Source: Vescimonas fastidiosa
Lineage (GTDB): Bacteria > Bacillota > Clostridia > Oscillospirales > Oscillospiraceae
Direction of reading: 5' to 3'
NCBI RefSeq assembly: GCF_018326305.1
Contig: NZ_AP023416.1
Coordinates: forward strand, 558,001-622,000
DNA length: 64,000 bases
Position 1 is the stretch's first letter, and every line of letters starts with the position of its first letter. The notes beneath the pieces were generated by a model, which was not told where the DNA came from, searched no databases, and saw nothing but the letters and a program-made list of their open reading frames with translations. The position numbers and the translations under genes are program-made. This document shows, piece by piece, positions 24,191 to 33,500 of the stretch.

Positions 24191-26365
24191 TTGAAAGAGC
24201 AAAAGCCCCGCTATAAGCTCACCCAGCGCATGACCCGCGATGGCGCGGTACTGGACAATCAGGCTACGGGTGAAGAAATCCACATTTCCGGGCGCGATGC
24301 CGAAAAACAACTTTCCTCGAATGAGCAGCCTGTCCAGATGGGAAAACGCGACGCACCTATGAATCCGGCAGAGGATGCCCTAAAGCACAGGCGGCAGCTT
24401 CGCGCACAGGAGCAAAAAGAGCCAGAAAAGGAGCAGTCAAAACCGCAGCAGCCAAGCACCGAGCCGTTCCAACCGCAGGGCGGCAGCCCCGTTTCTCATA
24501 TCCCGCAGGACATTCCAACGTCCGCCGTGCCGGGCGGTACAGCGGAAAAGCTCTTTGACCGTGCAGCCGCAGAGCATGACGCACACAAGGCGCGGCAGAC
24601 AGCGCGGATGTCCCGCAACGCGGCGCAGCAGCGGTATTCTGCATCCCGTTTGCAGTTTTCCGAGGAAGAACGCGCCGCGCCGGAGCTGCGCAAGCATATT
24701 CACCGTGCGGAAAAGGCCGCCGACAAGCTGGATGCGGCGCAGGCAGCAATCCCCAAGAAACGGGTGCTGCGCAAGGAGCGTGTTTTTGACGAAGCCAGCG
24801 GAACAGCCAAGACCAAGCTGCGCTTTGATACCGTGGATAAGTCCCCGCCCAAGCTGAAACCGAATCCGTTAGGCCGTCCGCTGCGGGAGGTCGCAGTACA
24901 GGCGCACGGAAAAATCCATGAGGTCGAGCATGAAAACGTCGGTGTGGAAAGCGGGCATAAGGCAGAGGAACTTGCCGAGCATGGCGCAGGCGGTGCAATT
25001 CGCTGGGAGCGCCGTCACCGCAAGCTGAAACCCTACCGCGCTGCGGAAAAGGCCGAGCGCAAAGCCGTAAATGCCAATGCAGAATATCTCTACCAAAAGG
25101 CGCTGCATGATAACCCTGAAATGCTCTCCGGCAATCCGCTCAACCGCTTTTTCCAGAAGCAGCGTCTAAAGCGTGAGTATGCCAAGGCTGCAAGAACGGC
25201 AAAGGCTGCGGGCAGCACCGCGCAGGCAACCGCCAAAAGCGCCGAAAAAACCGTAGAAGCCACGGCGACGGCAGCGAAAAAAGCGGCAGAAAAGGCAAAG
25301 GAAGCAGCGGAGTTCGTTGCCCGCCATTGGAAAGGTGTGCTGGTCGTTCTGGCTGGTTTCCTGCTGATTGTCATGCTGATCGGCGGGCTGCAATCCTGCT
25401 CTGCGCTGGTGGGCGCGGCTGGCGGCGGTGTGGCGGCATCCAGCTATCAGTCGGAGGACGCGGACATTCTTGCCGCCGAAGCCGCCTACTGTGCGCTGGA
25501 AGCCGAGCTGCAAGAATATCTCGACACCTATGAACGCACCCATGATTACGACGAATACCACTATGACCTTGACGAGATCAAACACGATCCTTATGTCCTG
25601 GCATCGATCCTCTCCGCGCTGCATGACGGCGCATGGACGGCAAGCGAGGTGCAGGGGACGCTGCAAATGCTCTTTGAAAAGCAATATATTCTCACAGAAA
25701 CCGTCGTGACCGAGGTGCGCTACCGCACCGTTACCCGGACAGACAGCGAGGGCAACGAGTACGAGGTAGAAGTTCCATATAACTATTACATCTGCACCGT
25801 AGAGCTGGAAAACTTTGACCTCTCGCATATCCCCGTCTATATCATGGGCGAAGAAACGCTGTCCAAGTATGCGCTGTATATGTCGGTGCTGGGCAACAAG
25901 CCGGAGCTGTTCGGGGATAGCGAGTACATCCCCAAGTACATCACGAACCGCCCGGAGGAATATGAGATCCCGCCCTCTGCAATGGAGGACGAAACCTTTG
26001 CCGCCGTTATCACAGAAGCAGAAAAGTATTTGGGGTACCCCTATGTGTGGGGCGGCAGCAGCCCGTCCACCTCCTTTGACTGCTCCGGCTTTGTGAGTTG
26101 GGTGCTGACAAACAGCGGCGTGTGCAATACGGGCAGGCTGGGCGCACAGGGGCTTTACAACATTTCCACCCCCGTTTCCAACCCGCAGCCGGGCGACCTC
26201 GTGTTTTTCGTCGGGACATACGATACTCCGGGCGTTAGCCATGTGGGAATCTACGTCGGCAATTCCATGATGATCCATTGCGGAGATCCGATTTCCTATT
26301 CCAACCTGAACAGCAGCTATTGGCAGGTACATTTCTACGCCTACGCCAGACCGCCGTACAACTAA
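24191..26365 (+). CDS. NlpC/P60 cell-wall hydrolase of the transfer apparatus
   Basis: A 724-residue VirB1-like peptidoglycan hydrolase. A long charged, probably disordered and coiled N-terminal part of about 370 residues precedes one membrane helix (about 381-400, VLVVLAGFLLIVMLIGGL). An extracellular region and a C-terminal NlpC/P60 domain follow, with catalytic Cys in FDCSGF (about 631) and His in SHVGIY (about 684). It opens the wall for the channel. TTG 24,191 follows CGGAGG. The ICE2 protein at 60,033 has the same plan. Confidence 0.92.
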   Translation: MKEQKPRYKLTQRMTRDGAVLDNQATGEEIHISGRDAEKQLSSNEQPVQMGKRDAPMNPAEDALKHRRQLRAQEQKEPEKEQSKPQQPSTEPFQPQGGSPVSHIPQDIPTSAVPGGTAEKLFDRAAAEHDAHKARQTARMSRNAAQQRYSASRLQFSEEERAAPELRKHIHRAEKAADKLDAAQAAIPKKRVLRKERVFDEASGTAKTKLRFDTVDKSPPKLKPNPLGRPLREVAVQAHGKIHEVEHENVGVESGHKAEELAEHGAGGAIRWERRHRKLKPYRAAEKAERKAVNANAEYLYQKALHDNPEMLSGNPLNRFFQKQRLKREYAKAARTAKAAGSTAQATAKSAEKTVEATATAAKKAAEKAKEAAEFVARHWKGVLVVLAGFLLIVMLIGGLQSCSALVGAAGGGVAASSYQSEDADILAAEAAYCALEAELQEYLDTYERTHDYDEYHYDLDEIKHDPYVLASILSALHDGAWTASEVQGTLQMLFEKQYILTETVVTEVRYRTVTRTDSEGNEYEVEVPYNYYICTVELENFDLSHIPVYIMGEETLSKYALYMSVLGNKPELFGDSEYIPKYITNRPEEYEIPPSAMEDETFAAVITEAEKYLGYPYVWGGSSPSTSFDCSGFVSWVLTNSGVCNTGRLGAQGLYNISTPVSNPQPGDLVFFVGTYDTPGVSHVGIYVGNSMMIHCGDPISYSNLNSSYWQVHFYAYARPPYN

Positions 26366-26376
26366 GGAGGGCGGCT

Positions 26377-26832
26377 ATGCTGACGCTGATCCCTGTTTCT
26401 CTTGCGCAGGCGAACGAGTTTGTGCGGCAGCATCACCGCCACCACAAGCCCGTCGCCGGACACAAGTTTTCCATTGGCTGTTCTGAAAATGGGCGGCTTT
26501 GCGCCGTTGCCATTGTGGGACGGCCTGTGAGCCGCTATTTGGACGACGGCTTTACGCTGGAGGTCAACCGCCTATGCAGCGATGGCACGAAGAACGCTTG
26601 CAGCATCCTCTATGCGGCAGCGGCACGGGCTGCGCGGGCGATGGGCTACCGCAAAATCATTACCTACACCTTAGACACCGAAAGCGGCGCGAGCTTACGC
26701 GCCGCAGGCTGGACGAACGCCGGACTTGCGGGCGGCAAGGCATGGACAGGCAGCCGCCGTCCTGCCCAGCCGCTCTATCCGGCACAAATGAAATACCGCT
26801 ACGAAAAGCGGTTGAATGAAAGGAGCTGCTAA
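26377..26832 (+). CDS. XF1762 family (GNAT-like) protein
   Basis: A 151-residue protein with the family core FVRQHHRHHKPVAGHKFSIG, VGRPVSRYLDDGFTLEVNRLC and a GYRKIITYTL strand. It resembles an acetyltransferase fold, but the activity is not established. ATG 26,377 follows AAGGAGG. In ICE2 the homologue lies far upstream, after the MT-A70 gene, so this gene has moved within the operon. Confidence 0.8.
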   Translation: MLTLIPVSLAQANEFVRQHHRHHKPVAGHKFSIGCSENGRLCAVAIVGRPVSRYLDDGFTLEVNRLCSDGTKNACSILYAAAARAARAMGYRKIITYTLDTESGASLRAAGWTNAGLAGGKAWTGSRRPAQPLYPAQMKYRYEKRLNERSC

Positions 26833-26835
26833 CCT

Positions 26836-27093
26836 ATGGCTATGAGCAAAATTGACCGCATTGACCGTGAGATTGAAAAGACCCGCGGCAAAATCACCGA
26901 GTACCAAAACAGGCTGAAAGAACTGGAAGCCCAGCGCACCGAGCAGGAAAACTTTGAAATCGTCAATCTTGTCCGCTCTATGTGCATGAGCCGCGATGAG
27001 CTGATGAACTTCCTGCGCGGCGGCGGCAACGACGCGCCGCCCGTGGAAACCGCCTATCACGAACAGGAGGACATGACCGATGACGAGGAATAA
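26836..27093 (+). CDS. DUF4315 protein
   Basis: An 85-residue protein made mostly of an N-terminal coiled coil (IDREIEKTRGKITEYQNRLK) and a short FEIVNLVRSM...DELMNFLRGG segment that defines the family. It is always found in this operon type next to DUF4366; the ICE2 pair is at 62,254 and 62,483. Its end overlaps the DUF4366 start by 14 bases. Confidence 0.82.
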   Translation: MAMSKIDRIDREIEKTRGKITEYQNRLKELEAQRTEQENFEIVNLVRSMCMSRDELMNFLRGGGNDAPPVETAYHEQEDMTDDEE

Positions 27094-27853
27094 GCATTTT
27101 CGCTCTGTATTCGCCGCGCTGCTCTGCGCGGTGCTGTGCATGACGGCCTTTGCCACCGTCGCGTATGCGGACGGCGGCGACTACTACGATGACGAGCTGC
27201 CGCCTGAAACGTGGCAGGAGGAAACGCAGCCGGAGGACAACACGATTGTCCCCGGCACTCCGTTCACCGAGGACGGCATCGCTGCGACCCGCGATCTTCT
27301 CTATGATAAACACACCAATAAGCAGTTTATCACCGTGGAAACCCGAAATGGGCATACGCTGTATATCGTTATTGACTATGACAAGCTGCTGGACGAGGAA
27401 GAAGAACGCTATCAGACATATTTCTTAAATCCCGTAGACGAAGCCGACTTGATGGCGCTGCTGGAGGACGACAGCCAGAACACGCCCGTTGTCTGCTCCT
27501 GCACCGAAAAATGCACCGCTGGCAAGGTCAATACGAACTGTACCCTCTGCAAAACGGATATGACGAATTGTGCCGGAAAGGAAGCGACGCCGGAGGAAAC
27601 AGAACAGCCCGACGAGCCGATGCCAGAGAAGAAAAACAATGTGGGCGGCATTCTGATCCTTGTACTGTTCCTTGCTGCGGGTGGCGGCGGTGCGCTGTGG
27701 TACTTCAAGCTGCGCAAGCCGAAATCCAGCGTCAAGGGCGGCGACGAGCTGGACGAGTTCGATTTTGACGAGGATGACGAAGCCGAAGAATACGGGGATG
27801 ATGAGGACGCAGACAGCGCCAGCGATCCCGACGAACAGGAGAATGAAGAATGA
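27080..27853 (+). CDS. DUF4366 membrane protein
   Basis: A 257-residue surface protein with a signal peptide (RSVFAALLCAVLCMTAFA), an extracellular domain with FITVETRNGHTLYIVIDYDK and a cysteine-rich CSCTEKCTAGKVNTNCTLC stretch, one membrane helix near 190-210 and a very acidic cytoplasmic tail. It is probably an accessory part of the transfer apparatus. Its ATGA overlaps the topoisomerase start. Confidence 0.85.
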   Translation: MTRNKHFRSVFAALLCAVLCMTAFATVAYADGGDYYDDELPPETWQEETQPEDNTIVPGTPFTEDGIAATRDLLYDKHTNKQFITVETRNGHTLYIVIDYDKLLDEEEERYQTYFLNPVDEADLMALLEDDSQNTPVVCSCTEKCTAGKVNTNCTLCKTDMTNCAGKEATPEETEQPDEPMPEKKNNVGGILILVLFLAAGGGGALWYFKLRKPKSSVKGGDELDEFDFDEDDEAEEYGDDEDADSASDPDEQENEE

Positions 27854-29928
27854 GTGTTTTGATTATTTGTGAAAAGCCCTCTGTGGCAAAGACCGTTGCC
27901 CTTGCGCTGGGCGCTGCGGAGCAAAAGGACGGGTATCTTTCCGGCGACGGGCTGCTGGTGTCGTGGTGCATCGGGCATCTTATCAGCATGGCAGACGCGG
28001 GCAGCTATGATGAGCGATACAAAAAGTGGCGCTATGAGGAGCTTCCCATTCTTCCGCAAACGTGGAAATATGCCCCTACTCCCGGCAAGGAAAAGCAGCT
28101 TGCCGTTCTGAAAGAGCTGCTGCACCGCAGCGACGTTTCCGAGGTGGTGAACGGCTGCGACGCCGGGCGCGAGGGTGAGCTGATTTTCCGCTTTGTCTAC
28201 GAACAGGCCGGATGCACGAAGCCCTTTTCCCGTCTTTGGATTTCCTCTATGGAGGACAGCGCCATCCGCGAGGGCTTTGCCGGACGCCGAGCCGGAACGG
28301 AATACGACGCGCTGTATCAATCGGCGCTGTGCCGTGCGCGGGCAGACTGGCTTGTAGGCATCAATGCGACGCGGCTTTTCTCCGTGCTGTATCACAAGAC
28401 CCTGAATGTGGGACGGGTGCTGTCGCCCACGCTGAATCTGCTGGTGGAGCGCGACGGAAAAATTACGATGTTCCACAAGGAGAAATACCACATCGTACAT
28501 ATCGGCTGCGGCGGCGTGGACGCAGAAAGTGAACGCATTTCCGACGCTGCCGCTGCGGATACGCTGAGAACGGCTTGCGAAGCGTCGCAGGCCGTTTGCG
28601 TTTCTCTCAAAAAAGAGAAGAAAACCGCGCTGCCGCCGAAGCTCTTTGACCTTACCTGCTTGCAGCGGGAAGCCAACCGCGTTTACGGCTTTACCGCCAA
28701 GCAGACCCTTGACTATGCGCAAAGCCTGTATGAAAAGCGTTTTCTGACCTATCCCCGCACCGACAGCAATTATCTCACCGAGGATATGGCGCAGACGGCA
28801 ACTGACCTTGTTGCGGCGCTGCTGCCTGTGCTTCCCTTTATGCGGGGCGCGGAGCTTGTGCCGGAGATCGGGCGCGTCATCAACAGCGCCAAGGTTTCCG
28901 ACCACCACGCGATTATCCCCACGGCGGCCTTTGCAGGCAACGGCTTTGACGGACTGCCGGAGAGCGAAAAGAAGTTGATGTCCCTTGTCTGCTGCAAGCT
29001 GCTGTGCGCCGTTGTAGCGCCGCAGGAGTATGAAACCGTTACGGCGGCCTTTGACTGCGGCGGCAAGCCGTTCACCGCCAAGGGCAAAACGATTCTGATT
29101 GCGGGCTGGAAAGACATTGACGCCCGTTTCCGCGCCACGCTCAAAGCAAAGCCAGACGAGGGCAGCGCAGAGGATGTGGCGCTGCCGGAGCTTTCCGAGG
29201 GGCAGATTTTTGAAACGGTCACGGCTTCTGTCTCCGAGCATTACACCACGCCGCCCAAGCCCTACACCGAGGATTCGCTTCTGTCCGCAATGGAGAACGC
29301 GGGCAAGGAGGATATGCCGGAGGATGCAGAGCGGCAAGGGCTGGGAACTCCGGCAACGCGGGCAGCGATGATTGAAAAGCTGCTCTCTGCCGGATTTGTC
29401 GAGCGCAAGGGCAAAAGTCTTGTGCCGACCAAGGACGGCATCAATCTCGCTGTCATCCTGCCGGATATGCTGAAATCGCCGCTGCTCACCGCTGAATGGG
29501 AAACCCGCCTGACGGAGATCGCCAAGGGCAGCGACGACCCGCAGAGCTTCATGCAGGGAATCGAGGATATGACGCGGGAGCTGGTGAAGCAGTATTCCCA
29601 CATCACCGAGGACGGTAAAAAGCTGTTCGCACCGGAAAAGGAAGCAGTCGGCATCTGCCCACGCTGCAAAAGCCCTGTCTATGAGGGCAAGAAGAATTTC
29701 TACTGCTCTGACCGCTCCTGCCGCTTTGTCATGTGGAAGAATGACAAGTTCTTTGAAAGCCGGAGAAGCGTCTTTTCCAAGAAAATCGCCGCCGCACTCC
29801 TAAAGGACGGCAAGGCGAAAGTCAAGGGGCTGTACTCTGAGCGCACGGGCAAGACCTATGACGGGACGGTGCTGCTGTGTGATACGGGAGAGAAGTATGT
29901 GAATTACCGTATCGAGCAGAGAAAATGA
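27850..29928 (+). CDS. topB: Topoisomerase III (type IA)
   Basis: A 692-residue type IA DNA topoisomerase. The TOPRIM domain is N-terminal (LIICEKPSVAKT), the acidic motif CDAGREGELIFR is at about 103-114, and active-site Tyr is in LTYPRTDSN (about 301). A C-terminal zinc finger (CPRCKSPV...YCSDRSC) lies near 603-625. These ICE topoisomerases are thought to help process transferred or circular DNA. A second copy starts at 63,259 in ICE2. Confidence 0.93.
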   Translation: MSVLIICEKPSVAKTVALALGAAEQKDGYLSGDGLLVSWCIGHLISMADAGSYDERYKKWRYEELPILPQTWKYAPTPGKEKQLAVLKELLHRSDVSEVVNGCDAGREGELIFRFVYEQAGCTKPFSRLWISSMEDSAIREGFAGRRAGTEYDALYQSALCRARADWLVGINATRLFSVLYHKTLNVGRVLSPTLNLLVERDGKITMFHKEKYHIVHIGCGGVDAESERISDAAAADTLRTACEASQAVCVSLKKEKKTALPPKLFDLTCLQREANRVYGFTAKQTLDYAQSLYEKRFLTYPRTDSNYLTEDMAQTATDLVAALLPVLPFMRGAELVPEIGRVINSAKVSDHHAIIPTAAFAGNGFDGLPESEKKLMSLVCCKLLCAVVAPQEYETVTAAFDCGGKPFTAKGKTILIAGWKDIDARFRATLKAKPDEGSAEDVALPELSEGQIFETVTASVSEHYTTPPKPYTEDSLLSAMENAGKEDMPEDAERQGLGTPATRAAMIEKLLSAGFVERKGKSLVPTKDGINLAVILPDMLKSPLLTAEWETRLTEIAKGSDDPQSFMQGIEDMTRELVKQYSHITEDGKKLFAPEKEAVGICPRCKSPVYEGKKNFYCSDRSCRFVMWKNDKFFESRRSVFSKKIAAALLKDGKAKVKGLYSERTGKTYDGTVLLCDTGEKYVNYRIEQRK

Positions 29929-30293
29929 TCCGGCTGAATGACGCGCAGCATCGCAGAGTGAAAAAGCTGACCCGCTGCCATTGCGCTAACAATGTGCGCG
30001 GGTGCTGTCTGCTGCTGGACGATGGCGAACCGTGCGTCTGTGTGCAGGCCATCAGCTATTCGCTACTCTGCCGATACTTCCGGGAAGCGGTGCTGCCCGC
30101 AGACCGGGAGCTATGCGCGGATCTTGCAGCCACGGCGGACACCCGCAAGAAATGCGAGCTGTGCGGTAAGCCCTTTCCCGCCCGCAGCAACCGCGCAAAA
30201 TACTGTGACCGCTGTGCGCCCTATGCTGCCCGGCGCAATGCAGCCGAGCGCAAGCGCCGCCAGCGGGCAAAGGCGCGGTGTGTCACGGTTTAA
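29925..30293 (+). CDS. Cysteine-rich VLP family protein
   Basis: A 122-residue protein with CHCANNVRGCCLLLDDGEPC, an AVLP motif and a second zinc-finger-like region (CELCGKPF...YCDRCAP), ending in a basic tail. It overlaps topB by 4 bases. The family is known only from conjugative elements and presumably binds nucleic acid or zinc. The 254 bases after it hold the three-hairpin element. Confidence 0.8.
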   Translation: MIRLNDAQHRRVKKLTRCHCANNVRGCCLLLDDGEPCVCVQAISYSLLCRYFREAVLPADRELCADLAATADTRKKCELCGKPFPARSNRAKYCDRCAPYAARRNAAERKRRQRAKARCVTV

Positions 30294-30434
30294 GGGCTTC
30301 AAAAGCCTTGCGGCAAGCGGTTTTCCAGATGCGCTTTTGGAGTATGCAGGGTATTCCTATGGAAACTACGGAAAACGGCTTTGAAAGCGTGACAGAACGC
30401 ATTTTACGGAGATAAAAGAACGATTCAGTAACGC

Positions 30435-30528
30435 AGCAAGCATAGGGAGTGTGGCTACAACTCCCGAAAATCGCCGTCCGGCACAGACCGGGCGGCGATT
30501 GCTTGTTGGGATAGTCCCAAACCCTTAT
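30435..30528 (+). promoter_or_regulatory. Three-hairpin element, copy A
   Basis: Three successive stems: GGGAGT/ACTCCC (30,445-30,465), TCGCCG...CGGCGA (about 30,471-30,499) and TTGGGA/TCCCAA (30,506-30,520). They are flanked by AGCAAGCATA and AAACCCTTAT. It ends 19 bases before the start of the ArdA-ArdC gene. An inverted copy lies upstream of mobC (41,968-41,888). It may be an oriT, a structured leader RNA, or both. Confidence 0.65.
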
Positions 30529-30547
30529 GTCAGAAAGGAGCGCAGAC

Positions 30548-33500
30548 GTGGACGAACACCTTTTGGAAGTATATCTTATCAACACCGCACGGCATACCGA
30601 GGAAACGCCTGTTGCGGAATGGGTATCGCTGCCCACCGACGCCGAAACGATGAAAGCCGTTTTTGAACGGCTGGGCGTAGACGGGAGCGACACGGAACAG
30701 TATCAGGTATCTGCCTTTCATTCCTCTCTGGACGGGTGGAGCGAAGCCTTGAAACCCGGCGAAAGTCTGGACGACTTGAACTATCTTGCCGCGCTGCTCA
30801 CCCAGCGCAGCAACGAGGAACGCGACAAGTTTGCCACTGCCGCGCAGTACGGCGACCATGCGGCAAGCGCGGCGGACTTAATCAACCTGACGCACAATCT
30901 GGACTGCTACTGGCTTTATCCCACCGTACACAATTCCGACGATTACGGGCATTACCTCATTGACGATCTGGACGAGCTGGAATTGCCGGACGCCGCCAAG
31001 AGATTCTTTGATTACAAGAGCTATGGGCGCGAAGCGGTCAAAGAGGATCGCGGCATTTTTACTGATTATGGCTATGTCTACAATAACGGCAACGATTATG
31101 CAGAATGGTACAAAGCCAACCAAGTGCCGCAGGAATATCGTCTGACTGCGCAGCCTACCCCCCAACGGGATATGGACGAGCTGCCGCAGGGCGCGGCGCT
31201 GCCCGCAGAGCCAATCCCCGTGCGTCCGCTGGTGCTGAACGCCACCGACACACAGGGCAGAATCAAGGAGATCACCGAGCATTTGGAACAGGGCGTACAG
31301 GAGGTCTTTGAAAGTGAGCGGTATCGGGATTATCTGAAAGCCATGTCCCGCTTCCACAATTACAGCCTGAACAATACGCTGCTGATCGTCATGCAGAAGC
31401 CGGACGCATCCCTTGTCGCAGGCTACGGAAAGTGGCGCGACGAATTTGAACGCCATGTCAAATCCGGCGAAAAGGGCATTAAAATCCTTGCCCCCGCGCC
31501 CTACAAAATCAAAAAGGATGTGGCGAAAACCGACCCGGACACCGGGCAGCCCGTGATCGGCGCAGACGGAAAACCAGTCACGGAGCAGCAAGAGGTGACG
31601 ATTCCGGCGTTCAAGGTGGTGTCGGTATTCGATGTGAGCCAGACCGAGGGCAAGGAGCTTCCCGACATTGCCGTGGACGCGCTCACGGGCAATGTGGAAC
31701 AGTACGAGGATTTTTGGCGAGCCTTGAAGCTGACCTCTCCCGTTCCCGTGACACTTGAAAAAATCGACGGCAGCGCACACGGCTATTATGACCTTGCAGA
31801 AAAGCGCATTGCCATTGACGACGGCATGAGCGAGCTGCAAACCATCAAGACGGCGATCCATGAGATTGCTCATGCCAAGCTGCACGATATTGACCTGAAC
31901 GCGCCGGAGCAGGCGGAGCGACCCGACCGCAGCACCCGCGAGGTGCAGGCGGAAAGCGTCGCCTATACGGTGTGCCAGCATTTCGGACTGGACACGTCGG
32001 ACTACTCCTTTGGCTACGTCGCCGGGTGGAGCAGCGGCCGCGATATTAAGGAGCTGAAAGCATCCCTTGAAACCATCCGCACCGCCGCCAGCGAGCTTAT
32101 TTCCGAAATCGAGGGGCATTTTGCAGAGCTTCAGGCGCAGCACACCGCAGAGCAGGAACAGGCTGCTGCGCAGGATATGCCGGAGAACACCTTTTCCATC
32201 TATCAGCTCAAAGACGGCGACGCAACGCGGGATCTCCGATTTGGGCCACTGGAACAGGTAAAGGCCGCCGGGCTGCGGGTTGACCGCGAAAATTATGAGC
32301 TGGTCTATACCGCATCCCTCTCCGATACGGACACGCTGGAGGACATTTTCGTTCGCTTCAATATGGACAGACCGCAGGACTTCACCGGGCATAGCCTTTC
32401 CATGTCCGATGTCATTGTGCTGCGTCGCGGAGAACAGGAAACGGCGCACTATCTGGATCGCGGCGGCTATACCGAAGTGCCGGAGTTTTTTCAGCCGGAG
32501 CAGGCCGCAGAGCAGGAAGCACAGGCTGACGCCCCGCCAGCGGAACGACCGCTGACAGAGCTACAGAAGCAGGCTGTTGAAATTGCCAAGCGGTATGAAA
32601 CGCTTTCCATGCAGGAGAAAATCGGCGTGATTGCGCAGGCGTTCGGCTGCACATCCGGCACGATTGAAACCTCGCCCTGCACGGGAAAATGGCGCGGCAC
32701 AAGTGATATTTCCATTCGCTTTGATAACGGCAGCTCTCTGTTTTTGGGCAACCACATGACGCGAAAAGCCAAAACCAAAAAGGTACAGCAGGAGCTTGTC
32801 GATAGCGCGTTGGTACGGTACAACCCTGAAATCATCCGCATTGCAAAGGAAACTGCTTATACCGCCCTCAAAGAGCGTGAGCTTCAGGACAATGCCATTG
32901 CCGCAGAAAAGGGCTTGAAGCCCTACACTCTGCTGAATGTGGAGTTCAACGACGGCGCAGATCAGCAAAGCAGCGGTTACATAGGTTGGTACTATGCGAC
33001 GCTGGCGGTGGACGGAAAAATCTGCACGCATTTGGAAACAGGCTTGAATCACGACATCGCATCCGGCAGCGTAAGCCCGACGCCCACGCGGGAAAATTAC
33101 TACGCAGCCGGAGCGCTGAAAGAAAGTGATGTGGACTATGTTTTCAACAACGTCGGCTTTTCCTCTGCTTCCGGCCTTTACTCTCTGCATCTGAGCGACG
33201 CCGCATGGGGACGCGCCGAATTGGAGCTTGCGAAAAAACTGATCGACGATTACTGCCGCGAAGAATTTCATTCCGGCGCAGATTTCAGCGACCTGTCCGC
33301 CGTCGGCATTGGACACACGACCATTACGGATGATGAAATCCCCATTCAGGCATACGCAAACCTGACAGACTTCCGCGTTGAAAAATATTTGGGTGACGTG
33401 CTGATTGAAAGCCAACAATATGAATCGCTGGCTGCGCTGATCCAAGGCGAGCTGAACGATTTGGAGTTTGACGACTTGACCTATGCCAGCGACGAGCAGA

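Noticed and set aside
27412..29601. A 729-codon minus-strand frame opposite DUF4366 and topB
   Set aside because: Overlaps two well-supported genes in antisense and has no ribosome site.
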